A DNA stretch of 64,000 nucleotides from Aquisphaera insulae (lineage in GTDB: Bacteria; Planctomycetota; Planctomycetia; Isosphaerales; Isosphaeraceae): positions 62,001 through 126,000 of the forward strand of contig NZ_JAALJH010000012.1 in assembly GCF_011064615.1 (NCBI RefSeq). Reading direction: 5' to 3'. The stretch's first letter is position 1. Every line of letters starts with the position of its first letter. Made by a program: the position numbers and the translations under genes. The notes under the pieces were generated by a model, which saw nothing but the letters and a program-made list of their open reading frames with translations, did no database searches and was not told where the DNA came from. Of the stretch, positions 40,857-51,000 are shown in pieces.

Positions 40857-42541
40857 GAGTGCCGCATAAACTCCCGGCCGCCGCGGCCATCCTGCTGGCG
40901 GCCTTCCTCGTCCTCTCGCCCCTGCTGGCGGCCCTGTTCGGGGCCGGGCCGTGGGGGCCGACGTCGTCGTCGGCGTTCGCCGGCATCGCCGGGCCGCTCG
41001 GCGGGTCGGCGTGCTCCGCCCTCGTCGCCGCGCTGGTCGCCCTGCTGCTCGGGGTGCCCTTCGCGCTGCTGGTGGAGCGGCTGGGGGCCGGTCCCCGGCG
41101 CGTGGCCTGGACGCTCGGCTTGCTGGCCCTCATGGTGCCGCCCTATCTCGTCGCCGAGGCGGCGATCGTGCTCCTCGGGCCCGCGGGCAAGGTCGCGCGG
41201 CCGGTCGGCCTGCTCCTGGGCCTCGGCCCGCGATCGGCCGACCCGATCGCGGCCGGGCGGTTCACGGTCCCGGGATTCGTCTACTCCTGGCAGGCGGTCG
41301 GCCTGGTCATGGGAGGGTGCCTCTTCCCGGTCGTCGCGCTGGCCGTGGCGGGCGCGTACCGTCGCACCGATCACCGGGCCTTCGAATCGGCGCGGCTGGC
41401 GCGGGGATGGCGGGGTGTCGTCACGATCGGGGCGTCGGTCCTGATCCCCCCTGCCCTGGGCGCGGCGTTCCTGGTCCTTGCGCTGACGCTCACCGAGTTC
41501 GCGGTCCCGCAACTGCTGCGGGTACGGACGGTCGGCGATGCGGTCTACGAGAGGATTCAGGTCGGCGACCTGGCGGGGGCGTCGGCCCTCTGCCTGCCGC
41601 TCCTGCCGATCGTCGTCGCGGCCGGGGGGCTCGGCTCCTTCGCGCTGATGCGCGGCCGGGTCGCGAGCCTGGCGGGGCTGGAGGGCGAGGTCCCCCGGTT
41701 CGCCGGCCGTCGGCCGGGCCGCACGGCGCAGGTCGCGGCCGGGATCATGACGGGCCTGGCGATCACCCCGGCCCTGGTCCTGCCCTGCGTGTCGCTTGGC
41801 TGGCTCGCCGTCACGGCGCGGATCGCACGGCCGGCCGCGGGGGGCCGGCACAGGGTCCTGCGCGCGTCCGGCTTCCTCGACTCCCTGGGCGGGGCGTGGG
41901 ATCTCGCGCACGACGACGCGATTCGAACCGTCGTGCTCGCGGCGATCGCGGCGACGCTCGCGACGGCCTTCGCGACCGCGCTGGCCCGGCTCGCGACTCG
42001 GGCCGGCTGGGCTGCCGCCCTGGGCGTGCTCGGCGCCGGCGTGGCGGTGCCGGCCCCGATCGTCGGGCTGGGGCTGATCGCCCTCTGGAACCGGGGCGCC
42101 GGGGCCGCGATCTACACGAGCTCGGCCGTCGTCCTGCTGGCGTGGTTCGCGCGGTTCCTGCCGATCGCCGTCTTCCTGGCGCAGGGGGCGCTCGCGCGCG
42201 TCCCGCGCGAGCTGGAGGACGCGGCGGCGCTCGCGGGGCGAGGTCCCGTCGGGCGGCTCCTCGCGGTGGTGATCCCGAACGCGGCGCCGGGCCTGGTGGC
42301 CGCCTGGCTGGCGATCTATGTCCTGTCCGCGACCGAGTACGGCTCGACCGCCCTGATCGCGCCCCCCGGGAGGCCCCTGCTGGCGCCGTCGGTCGTGAAC
42401 CTCATGAGGCGTGGGCAGGATCCGGAGATCGCGGCCTGCCAGGTCCTGCTGCTGGCCGTGATCGCCCTGCCGCCGGTCCTGCTCGCCCTCGGCATGGTCC
42501 TGCGCCCTCGATTCGGGGCCTCCGCGAAAGGAACGCCGTGA
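40853..42541 (+). CDS. Iron ABC transporter permease, FbpB type, 562 aa
   Basis: A double-length permease with two MetI-like halves and about twelve membrane helices. Each half carries an EAA-like loop for ATPase contact: ESARLARGWRGVVTIGASVL in the first and EDAAALAGRGPVGRLLAVVI in the second. This fused two-half layout is typical of FbpB/SfuB ferric permeases. ATG 40853 overlaps the binding-protein stop, and its own stop overlaps the ATPase GTG, so the three are translated together. Confidence 0.88.
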   Translation: MRVPHKLPAAAAILLAAFLVLSPLLAALFGAGPWGPTSSSAFAGIAGPLGGSACSALVAALVALLLGVPFALLVERLGAGPRRVAWTLGLLALMVPPYLVAEAAIVLLGPAGKVARPVGLLLGLGPRSADPIAAGRFTVPGFVYSWQAVGLVMGGCLFPVVALAVAGAYRRTDHRAFESARLARGWRGVVTIGASVLIPPALGAAFLVLALTLTEFAVPQLLRVRTVGDAVYERIQVGDLAGASALCLPLLPIVVAAGGLGSFALMRGRVASLAGLEGEVPRFAGRRPGRTAQVAAGIMTGLAITPALVLPCVSLGWLAVTARIARPAAGGRHRVLRASGFLDSLGGAWDLAHDDAIRTVVLAAIAATLATAFATALARLATRAGWAAALGVLGAGVAVPAPIVGLGLIALWNRGAGAAIYTSSAVVLLAWFARFLPIAVFLAQGALARVPRELEDAAALAGRGPVGRLLAVVIPNAAPGLVAAWLAIYVLSATEYGSTALIAPPGRPLLAPSVVNLMRRGQDPEIAACQVLLLAVIALPPVLLALGMVLRPRFGASAKGTP

Positions 42542-43578
42542 ACGAAGTCCTCCGGGTCGACGCCCTCGGCCGCTCCTTCGGCGAGGCGAAGGTCCTCGAA
42601 GGTGTGGACCTCTCGCTGGGACGCGGCGAGCGGCTCGCGGTGCTCGGCCGATCCGGGAGCGGCAAGACCACGCTCCTGCGGCTGATCGCGGGGCTCGAGC
42701 CGCCGACCGAGGGGATCATCACCATCGCGGGGCAGGCCGCGTCGCGCGCGGGCCGCGTCCTGATCGCGCCGGAGCGACGCGGGGTGGCGCTCGTCTTCCA
42801 GGGGCTGGCGCTCTTCCCGAACCTCCGCGCGCTCGATCAGGTCGCGTTCGCCGCGCGGGGCCGCGGCGGCCTCGAACGGGCCAGGAGCCTGCTCGATCGC
42901 GTGAGCCTCGGCCATCGCGCCGGAGCGCGGCTCGATGAGCTCTCGGGGGGCGAACGGCAGCGGATCGCGCTGGCGAGGGCCCTGGCCCAGGAGCCGCGGC
43001 TGCTCCTCATGGACGAGCCGTTCGCGAGCCTCGACGACGAGAAGCGGGCCGCGATGCGCGACCTGCTCCGGTCCCTCCTTGACGGGACCGAGACGACGCT
43101 CGTCCTGGTGACCCATGCCCGCGAGGACGCGTTCGACCTGGCCCGCCGGGTCATGGTGCTCGATCACGGCCGGCCCGTCGCCGACGGCCCGCTCGAGGCC
43201 CTCCTGCTCCGCCCCCGGCATGCGGCCGTCGCCCGGGCGCTCGGCCTGGGTCAGTTGATCCCGGGCGTGGTCACGCCCCGGGGCGACGCCGAGACGGCGT
43301 TCGGGAAGGTGCGGGTCTCTCACGGAGACGGGCCGGGCCCCGCCCTGCTCCTCGTGCGGCCCGCGCAGCCGCGGCTCGCCGCGGACGACGCCGGCATCGA
43401 GGCCGAGGTCGTGTCGGTCGAGCTGCGGCCGCCGGAAGGGCGCGAGGTCCGTCGGGTCGCCGTCGTCCGCGCGGGGGGAATCGTCCTGCGCGTGCTCGCT
43501 CGCGACCATCACCCGTCCGTGGGCGATCGCGTCCGGGTGCGGATCGACGGCGAGTGTGATGCGGTCCGGGGAGGATGA
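42538..43578 (+). CDS. Iron ABC transporter ATP-binding protein, FbpC type, 346 aa
   Basis: GTG 42538 (VNEVLRVDALGRSFGEAK) overlaps the permease stop. ABC ATPase motifs: Walker A GRSGSGKTT, Q-loop VFQGLALFPNLRAL, signature LSGGERQRIALARAL, Walker B LLLMDEPFASLDD and the switch His in LVTHARED. Residues about 245-346 form a TOBE-like regulatory domain (VRPAQPRLAADDAGIEAEVV), as in FbpC and PotA-type subunits. Last gene of the iron operon; the next gene is convergent. Confidence 0.92.
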   Translation: MNEVLRVDALGRSFGEAKVLEGVDLSLGRGERLAVLGRSGSGKTTLLRLIAGLEPPTEGIITIAGQAASRAGRVLIAPERRGVALVFQGLALFPNLRALDQVAFAARGRGGLERARSLLDRVSLGHRAGARLDELSGGERQRIALARALAQEPRLLLMDEPFASLDDEKRAAMRDLLRSLLDGTETTLVLVTHAREDAFDLARRVMVLDHGRPVADGPLEALLLRPRHAAVARALGLGQLIPGVVTPRGDAETAFGKVRVSHGDGPGPALLLVRPAQPRLAADDAGIEAEVVSVELRPPEGREVRRVAVVRAGGIVLRVLARDHHPSVGDRVRVRIDGECDAVRGG

Positions 43579-43646
43579 GCCGAGGAGGCATCCCTGCCTC
43601 GCCGGGCGCCTCGCCGCGGTCCCCGTCGGAGGGCCGATGCGACGAC

Positions 43647-43997
43647 TCACCTGCTCGCCTTGCGCCGGGCCCGGCCGGCCGCCGGCTTCGGCGTGGCCCC
43701 GGCCGGGGCCGGGGCCGGGGCCGGCTCGGGATCGAGGTTGATGATCGTCCCCACCGGGACGAAGGGGAGGTCGAACGAGCCGTCGGCGAGCCCGATGACG
43801 TCGTTGGGGTACTTCGCCCTGAGGGCGTCGAATTCCTCATCCGTCAGTCCCTTCACCCGGCCGTCGATCACGCGCCCTTGATAGGAGAAGAGCGTGGCGT
43901 TGGTGTAGTGGGCGATGTCGACCTTCGGGTCGGCCTTCTGCCAGGCCCCCTCGCGGATGACCCAGTTGGTGACCTCGATGGGCATGCGTGCGGTCAT
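43647..43997 (-). CDS. Small hypothetical protein, 116 aa
   Basis: ATG 43997 is preceded by AGGAGGTCCGAACG, a strong ribosome binding site. The product (MTARMPIEVTNWVIREGAWQ) is soluble, with a compact first 90 residues (VDIAHYTNATLFSYQGRVID, TDEEFDALRAKYPNDVIGLA) and a Pro/Ala-rich basic tail ending RARRKASR. No family recognised. It lies 62 bases downstream of the kinase/FGE gene on the same strand and may be cotranscribed with it. Confidence 0.72.
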   Translation of the reverse strand: MTARMPIEVTNWVIREGAWQKADPKVDIAHYTNATLFSYQGRVIDGRVKGLTDEEFDALRAKYPNDVIGLADGSFDLPFVPVGTIINLDPEPAPAPAPAGATPKPAAGRARRKASR

Positions 43998-44059
43998 CGT
44001 TCGGACCTCCTCGCGGGGGAACTGGAGCGGGATGAGGGCGCGCGGGCGACTCCCCCTCG

Positions 44060-46921
44060 TCATCGCGCGGACTTCGTCCGGACGACCCGGAACCCGTCGA
44101 TCGGCTGCTTGTTGGACTGGAGGATGTTGGGGAAGGCGGAGGCCCGGCCGATCAGGATGGCGGGGCTCGAGCCGAACCAGCCGCCGCGCGCGTCCGCGGT
44201 GTACTCGCCGTCGTCGTTGATCGGTCGATCGGCCTCGCACCATTCCAGCATGTTGCCCAGGGTGTCGAAGAGGCCGAGGTCGTTCGGCAGCTTGCCCGCC
44301 ACCGGGCGCGACTTGCCGTCCTGGCTGTTGAGGGTCCGGGCGTAGCGGTCGAGCAGGAGGTTGCTGTCGCCGTAATAGCGCTTCGTCCGCGTCCCGGCCG
44401 AGCAGAGGATGTCGAACTCCCTGGCGGTGGGCAGTCGGAAGCCTTCGAGCCGGAGATGGCCGGAGACCGGCAGGCGCTCGGGCTCCTTCTTCCCGGTCTC
44501 CCGATAGCACCTCTGACCCGGGTCGATCCCCTCGCGGTCGGTCAGCCAGTTGCAGAAAGCCTCCGCCTCGTAGACCGAGGTCGAGTTGATCGGGCAGGTC
44601 GGCTCGTCGCTGAACTCTGCCGCATACGCGAAGCCGCGGCGGAAGCGGAGGAACAGCTCGACGGTGACCTCGCAGTCCGAGATTTCGACGACGCGATCGA
44701 GCGTCGGGTCGGAGACGGTGACCAGGGTGAGCCCCTGGCGGCTGATCCGCCACCGGAACCGCGAGTCGCCCCGGGACGCGCCGGCGAGATCGCGATCGAT
44801 CCGCGCGAGATCGGCGTCGCGGCCCCACCGGAGGAGCAGCCATTTCGCCGACCCGTGGACGCCCGCGTCGGGGTCGTCGCGATAGACCCCGAGGAGGCCC
44901 TCCAGGAAGCGGGCACGCTCGTCGGCCGGCCACGCGGCGTCGGGGATGTCCCCGAGGGCCTGGAGGATGGCCATCCGGACCGGGGCGCCGGTGGTGGGGT
45001 CGTGGAGGTGCTCGAGGAGGATCCGGGGCGGCACGCCGGCGGGCCCCATCGTGGCGATGAGGAAGGAGCGGACCTGGGGATCCGGCGACGCCCGGAGCGC
45101 CGGCCAGGCCGATCCCGGTCGGCCCAGTAGGAGGAGGGCGCAGGCCGCGTTGGCCCGCCGCCGATCGCGCGCTTCGGCCTCGTTCACCGGGGCCTCGACC
45201 CCGCCATCGACGTCGGGCCGAAGCTCCTGCTCGAGGCGGTCGAGGAGCGTCGTGGGGAGCCGGCTCACGGCCAGCGGGGCGAGCGAGCCCAGCAACGGCG
45301 GGTCGGCGTCCAGGAGCCGATCGAGGACGTGGCGCCGGCAGCCCTCGTCCGTCGGGGCCAGCGCGAGCGCAGCATTCAGCTTCGGCCCCGGCTCCGTCCG
45401 CCGGTAGAGGTCGCCGAGCCAGGCGGCGGTCGACGGGTCCGAGGCGTCGATCCGGGGGAGCAGGCCGGCCAGGTCCGCGATGCCCGCGGACTCGAAGCGC
45501 CGGGCCAGGAATTCCGCCTCCTTGCGGCGGATGATCCCCCAGGCCGCCGCGACGAGTATCGCCGCCGCGAGGCCGGCCGCGAGGGCCGTCGCCGCGGTCC
45601 GATGGACCTTCACCCAGGCGGCCGCCCGTCGGAGCGGCCCGGCGCGGCGGGCCAGGACGGGGAGGCCGTCCAGGAATCGCCCGAGGTCCTCGGCGAGCTC
45701 GCCGGCCGACGCGTACCGCCGCGCCGGATCCTTGGCGATCGCCTTCAGGACGACGGTCTCCAGGTCGCGAGGGATCCTGCGATTGATCCGACGCGGTGGC
45801 CGCGGCTCGGCCTCGGCGATCTGCCGCAGGAGCCGGGCGCGGTCCTCCTCCGGGAAGGCATACTCGAGGGTCAGCATCTCGTAGAGGGTCAGGCCGAGGG
45901 AATAGACGTCGGTCCGGTGGTCGATGGGGATCCGCCGGCTCTGGCTCTGCTCCGGGCTCATGTAGCGGAGCGTGCCGATGATGTCGTCGGTGCGGGTCAG
46001 GTCGCTGCCCCCCCGCAGCCGGGCGAGGCCGAAGTCCGACACCCAGAGGTGCCCGCGGGGATCGATGAGGAGGTTCGATGGCTTCACGTCGCGGTGGATG
46101 ACGCCTTCCTGATGGGCGTAATCGAGGGCGCGGGCCGCCTGGATCATGAGCCGGGCCGCCGTGCGGAAGTAGGCCCGGTCGTCGGCGGACGACCCGGTGA
46201 TGGCCGTCGAGGCCGCCGCGGCGTCGGGGCTCGCGCCGGCCGGGGACGCCGGCGGCGAGGCCTCCACCGTGATCACGTCCGCCGAGGCCGTCGCCGGCCC
46301 GTCGGGGCCGATCGAGTCGCCGGCCCCCCGGTCGGGCGCGTCCAGGCCCTTGATCCGGCGGAGCTCGCGGAGGATCTCGGCGAGGCTGCGACCGTCGATG
46401 AGTCGCATCACGAAGTAGGGGATGCCCTGCTCGCGGCCGACGGTGTAGACCGGGACGATGTGCTCGTGGTCCAGGCAGGCCGAGGCCTGCACTTCCACCT
46501 GGAATCGCCTCACCTGCCGGGGGTCCAGGGCCATCGCGGCCGGGAGGACCTTGAGGGCCACCCGCCGGCCCCCGAGCGAGAGCTGGCGCGCCTCGTACAC
46601 GATGCCCATGCCGCCGTGCCCGAGCTCGCCGACGATCTGGAAGTCGCCGAGCACCTCCGGCCCGCCGGGCCGGTCGCGGAGCGTCCGAGGCCCGTCCTCC
46701 CTCTCGCGGCCTGAATCCGCCCTCAGCGAGGCCATCATCTCCATCGCGGGGAGGAGCCGGCGCAGCGCCGCCGCCCGTTGCGGCTGGTCTCGCTCCAGCG
46801 CCTCCAGGTCGACCGGCTCCCCCGACTGGAGGCGGTCCGCGATCGCGGAGACCCACTCCACGACTTCCAGATCCTCGCCGCCGTCCGCCGAACGGGGGTC
46901 GACCTCATCCGGCATGCTCAT
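44060..46921 (-). CDS. Ser/Thr kinase fused to a formylglycine-generating-enzyme-like domain, 953 aa
   Basis: Start chosen at ATG 46921 (MSMPDEVDPRSADG); ATG 46915 is the alternative. Kinase domain: LGHGGMGIVYEARQ, Lys 124 in VALKVLP, HRDVKPSNLL, SDFGLARLRG and SPEQSQSRR. A Pro/Ala/Ser-rich insertion of about 70 residues precedes the catalytic loop. One membrane helix (about 440-462) separates it from an extracytoplasmic part with HEAT-like segments. The C-terminal FGE-sulfatase (SUMF1-like) domain has EAEAFCNWLTDREG, GFRLPTAREFDILCSAGT, FDTLGNMLEWCEADRP and FRVVRT. Kinases with C-terminal FGE-like domains are known in planctomycetes; here the domain probably senses rather than catalyses. Confidence 0.88.
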   Translation of the reverse strand: MSMPDEVDPRSADGGEDLEVVEWVSAIADRLQSGEPVDLEALERDQPQRAAALRRLLPAMEMMASLRADSGREREDGPRTLRDRPGGPEVLGDFQIVGELGHGGMGIVYEARQLSLGGRRVALKVLPAAMALDPRQVRRFQVEVQASACLDHEHIVPVYTVGREQGIPYFVMRLIDGRSLAEILRELRRIKGLDAPDRGAGDSIGPDGPATASADVITVEASPPASPAGASPDAAAASTAITGSSADDRAYFRTAARLMIQAARALDYAHQEGVIHRDVKPSNLLIDPRGHLWVSDFGLARLRGGSDLTRTDDIIGTLRYMSPEQSQSRRIPIDHRTDVYSLGLTLYEMLTLEYAFPEEDRARLLRQIAEAEPRPPRRINRRIPRDLETVVLKAIAKDPARRYASAGELAEDLGRFLDGLPVLARRAGPLRRAAAWVKVHRTAATALAAGLAAAILVAAAWGIIRRKEAEFLARRFESAGIADLAGLLPRIDASDPSTAAWLGDLYRRTEPGPKLNAALALAPTDEGCRRHVLDRLLDADPPLLGSLAPLAVSRLPTTLLDRLEQELRPDVDGGVEAPVNEAEARDRRRANAACALLLLGRPGSAWPALRASPDPQVRSFLIATMGPAGVPPRILLEHLHDPTTGAPVRMAILQALGDIPDAAWPADERARFLEGLLGVYRDDPDAGVHGSAKWLLLRWGRDADLARIDRDLAGASRGDSRFRWRISRQGLTLVTVSDPTLDRVVEISDCEVTVELFLRFRRGFAYAAEFSDEPTCPINSTSVYEAEAFCNWLTDREGIDPGQRCYRETGKKEPERLPVSGHLRLEGFRLPTAREFDILCSAGTRTKRYYGDSNLLLDRYARTLNSQDGKSRPVAGKLPNDLGLFDTLGNMLEWCEADRPINDDGEYTADARGGWFGSSPAILIGRASAFPNILQSNKQPIDGFRVVRTKSAR

Positions 46922-47438
46922 GGAGGACACCCCGGCGACTCCTCGACCATGAGCGACCGGATCCGATCGAGGCCGCCGGGGAGATCGTGCAGGCTCATGG
47001 CCCTGGAACTCCTCCGGGCAGGGCTCCCGCGGCCCGCGGCGAGAGTGGTCCTCATCGGCGGCCGCGCGGTTGGGGATGGGCGTCGCGACAGTTTCATGAT
47101 ACGGCCTGCTCGGACTTTTTGAAGCCCGCTCCAGGACGTTTTGATTCATCCCGGAGCGGTCCCGGCTCCTCGAAGAACGCGGGCTGGGACCGCCCTGAGG
47201 CCGGCGCGCAGGGACCCCTTCCGATCCGGGAGATGGGCTGCCCCGAGCCGCAGGCCGTCCGGGGGGGAGTCAAGCGACGCGGGCGGAAGGGTCACATCGA
47301 TGCCGGAATCCGGCGCGAGGGATCGCGGTGATCCGGGCCCGCATCCAAAACGGGATTGGCTTTCAGGATCTTGCTCTGCAAGAATTGGTGTGACTTCGTC
47401 GCTTCGGCTGCGTGATTCCTTCTCGGCGGGCTTGTTGT
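46922..47438. other. Divergent promoter region between kinase and sigma factor genes
   Basis: 517 bases with no supported gene. It must hold promoters for the kinase/FGE gene (minus) and the ECF sigma gene (plus). No clear autoregulatory motif pair was identified by eye. Confidence 0.5.
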
Positions 47439-48074
47439 ATGGACTCGAAGACGCTCGACGATGCCGCGGAGACGGAGCGGTTGCTGAAGGAGGCGGCGGC
47501 CGGGGATCGGGACGCGCTGGGATGCCTGCTGGAGAGGCACAGGGCGAGGCTCACGCGGATGGTGGCGCTTCGGCTGGATTCGAGGGCGAGGGGCCGGGTG
47601 GACGCCTCGGACGTGGTCCAGGCGGCCATGATCGAGGCGGCGCGGAGGCTGGCGGACTACGAGCGGGACCGGCCGATGCCGTTCTACCCGTGGCTGCACC
47701 GGCTGACGGCCGACAGGCTGGCGGACCTTCGCCGCAAGCTCCAGGCCAAGAAGGGGGACCCGGCGCGGGAGCAGCCGCTGGCGGACCTCGGCGACTCGGC
47801 CGGGATGCTGGTGGACCGGCTGGTCGCCACCGACACGACGCCCGGCCAGGCCCTGGCGCGCGAGGAGCGGCGGCGCTGCGTCCGCGAGGCCCTGGCGCGG
47901 CTGGCGGAGACGGATCGGGAGATCCTCGTCATGCGGCACCTCGAGGACCTGCGGATCGTCGAGATCGCCGACATCCTGGAGATCACGGTGAGCTGCGCCA
48001 AGATGCGCTATTTCCGGGCCGTTCAGAAGCTGAAAGAGGCGTTGCCGGCGGAGGACTCGGGGGGGACGAGGTGA
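47439..48074 (+). CDS. ECF-type RNA polymerase sigma factor, 211 aa
   Basis: Likely start ATG 47439 (MDSKTLDDAAETERLLKE); a GTG at 47412 is possible. Region 2: LLERHRARLTRMVALRLDSR, DASDVVQAAMIEAARRLADY and FYPWLHRLTADRLADLRRKL. Region 4: LARLAETDREILVMRHLEDL followed by the helix-turn-helix VEIADILEITVSCAKMRYFR. Its stop overlaps the GTG of the downstream kinase/WD40 gene by 4 bases. Such sigma-kinase pairs replace anti-sigma factors in a planctomycete ECF group, so the kinase may control sigma activity by phosphorylation; that is inferred from context. Confidence 0.9.
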   Translation: MDSKTLDDAAETERLLKEAAAGDRDALGCLLERHRARLTRMVALRLDSRARGRVDASDVVQAAMIEAARRLADYERDRPMPFYPWLHRLTADRLADLRRKLQAKKGDPAREQPLADLGDSAGMLVDRLVATDTTPGQALAREERRRCVREALARLAETDREILVMRHLEDLRIVEIADILEITVSCAKMRYFRAVQKLKEALPAEDSGGTR

Positions 48075-51000
48075 CCGATCGGGAGGACTTCACCGGGCCG
48101 GCCGATGCCGAGCGGGCGGAGATCACGCTCGAGATCGGCGATCGGCTCCGGCGCGGCGAGGACGTCCGCCCCGAGGACTACCCCGGGCACGCCGCGATCG
48201 TCCGCGAGCTGCTGCCGGCCCTGAGGATGATCTGCGAGCTGCCCGACCCGCCGGCGGTGGTCCCCGCGGATCGGTTCCGCCTGGGCGAGTTCCGGCTGAT
48301 CCGCGAGGTCAGCCGCGGGGGGATGGGGATCGTCTACGAGGCCGTGCAGGAGCCGCTCGGCCGTCGGGTCGCGCTCAAGGTCCTGCAGGTCGCCGGGCGC
48401 ATCGGCGAGACGCAGCTCCAGAGATTCCGCAATGAATCGAGGGCCGCGGCCAGCCTGGACCACCCCCACATCGTGCCCGTCTTCGCCACCGGGACGGCGG
48501 AGGGGATCCCGTTCTACGCGATGCGGTACATCGAGGGCCGGAACCTGGCGGAGGTCATCCGCGGGCTGAAGGGGGGCGAGCCCGGGACGACGCGCCTCTC
48601 CGCGCGGGGGCAAGCCTTCGCTCGCGAGGTGGCCCGGCTGGCGAGGCAGGCGGCGGAGGCCCTGGCCCACGCCCACGAGAACGAGGTCCTCCACCGCGAC
48701 GTCAAGCCCTCGAACCTGCTCATCGACGGCGCCGAGAAGCTCTGGATCACCGACTTCGGCCTGGCGCGGATCCGCGGCGGCCTGGACCTCACGATAACCG
48801 GCGAGGCCATCGGCACGCCGCGGTACATGACCCCGGAGCTCGCCACCGGCCGGCGGATCCCGCCGGACGCGCGGGGCGACATCTATTCGCTGGGCGCGAC
48901 GCTCTACGAGCTGCTGACCCTGCGGCCGGCCTTCGAGGGGGACGACCGCATCGAGATCCTCGGCAGGATCGCCCGGGGCGAATTCCGGACGCCGCGGAGC
49001 ATCGACCCGACGATCCCCCGCGACCTCGAGACGATCGTCCTGAAGGCCATGGCCCGGGAGCCCGAGGACCGATACCGCACGGCCGCCGACCTGGCCGCCG
49101 ACTGCGGCCGGTTCCTCGACGGCCGGCCGATCCGGGCGCGCCGCCCCGGCGCCGCGGAGCAGGCCGCGAAGTGGGTCCGCCGGAACCGCGGACCGGCCAC
49201 GGCCGCGACGATCGGCCTGGCCCTGCTGGGATCGGGCGTCGGCCTGGCCGGCCTCGAGTACACCCGCCTGCTGAGGGAGCACAACCAGCAGCTCCGGGCC
49301 GCGATCGACGACGCCAATCGCCATCGGAGCCTGTCCGACCGCCACTACCTGGCGGCCCAGCTCCGGCTGACGCAGCAGGCCCTCGACGGCCGCGACTTCG
49401 AGGCGGCCCAGGACCTGCTCGACGCCATCGGGCCGGAATCCGGACCCGGCGTCGGCCGCGAGTTCGCGTGGCGATACCTCCGCAAGCAGGCGAGGCGCGA
49501 GATCGTCCGCCTCCCGGAGCGGCCCCTCTACGAGCACAACCTGGCCGTGACCGGCGACGGCCGAACGGCCGCGAGCGGCCATGGCGATCATTGCATCGTC
49601 CTCTGGGACCTCCCCTCGGAACGCGCCCTGGCCGTCATCGAGGACGAGCGGTTGAACCTCGGGGCCCCCGCCTTCACGGCCGACGGCCGCCTGGTCGCGA
49701 TGCGATGCCCGTTCCCGGGCCCGGTCGCGCATGAGCTGGGGACATGGGACGCGCGCACCGGCGCCTTCCTCGGGCGGCTCGAGTCCGCGGCGACGCCCGC
49801 CGACGATCCGGTCACGGGAACCGAATGGACCCAGTGCCTGCAGGGCGGCCGCCTCGCGGCTCACGTCGTGCTGCTCGGCTCGGGGCACCTCTCGATCCGG
49901 ATCTGGACGCTCGATGCATCCCCGAGGCAGTCCCGGGCGGTCGTCACCCTCGACGACGTCGACACGGTCGCGTTCGCCGAGGATGGCCCCCACTTCGCCA
50001 CCCGGGAGGGGAAGCTCCTGCGGCTCCGCTCCGCCTGGACCGGGGCCGTGGTCCGGGAGCTGGGCGAGGGGGCGGACGACCGTTCCCCGCTGGCCCTCAC
50101 GCGCGACGGGCGGCGGCTGGCCGAGACGACGGCGGGGAAAGGCGTCCGCGTGCGGGAGCTGGACGGAGAGGGCGGCTCCGCGACCGTCGCGGCGGGGGAA
50201 GGCATCCGGTCGCTGGGCTTCGACCCCACCGGAGAATCCCTCCTCGCCGTGGACGAAGGGGGGACGTGCCGCCTCTGGGATCGGCGGTCGGGCCGGATCC
50301 TGGCGTTCGCCCCCGACGACCTGGATCGTCGCCGCGACCGGGTCTGCTTCGATTTCTCGCCCGACGGGCTGCTGCTGGCGACCACCTCCAGGGGGAGTCC
50401 CGGCGGCGTCCTGCCGACTCTCCTGTGGGACGTCCGGTCGGGCCGCCGGCTCGGCGTCCTGCCGAGCTCCGGCCAGGGCATCGAGGAGCGTGCCTTCCGG
50501 CCGGATGGCCGGTCCCTGGTCGTCGTCGGCCGGCGGTCACCGCGGATCTGGCACTTCGACCCCGCGCCGGAGCCGCCCCAGCCCGACGGGCACCGGGATG
50601 AGGCGTGGGCGGTCGCGTACTCGCCCGACGGTCGGCTCCTGGCGTCCGGCAGCGACGACACCGACGAATCCCGGACCATCCGGCTCTGGGACCTGCAAGC
50701 CAACCGACCCGTCCGCGGCTGGAAGGGGGGCATGTGGATGGTGAGCGCCCTCGCCTTCTCCGCCGACGGCCGGCGCCTGGTCTCCGGCCATCTCGGACCC
50801 GGGATGAACCTGCGGGTCTGGGACGTCGAGACGGGGCGGTTGCTGCGCTCGATGGGAGGGCACCCGCAATGCGTGCGGACGCTGGCGCTCTCGCCGGACG
50901 GCGAGACGGTCGCCGCGGCGGGCGGGCTGCTGGGCAAGCCGGGCGAGGACTGGAAGATCCGGATCTGGCGGCTCGACTCCGGCGACTGCGTCCGCGAGAT

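Noticed and set aside
40951..42537. Upstream extension of the iron ATPase frame through the permease gene
   Set aside because: The added 529 residues are an out-of-frame shadow; the GTG at 42538 overlaps the permease stop and begins a normal ABC ATPase.
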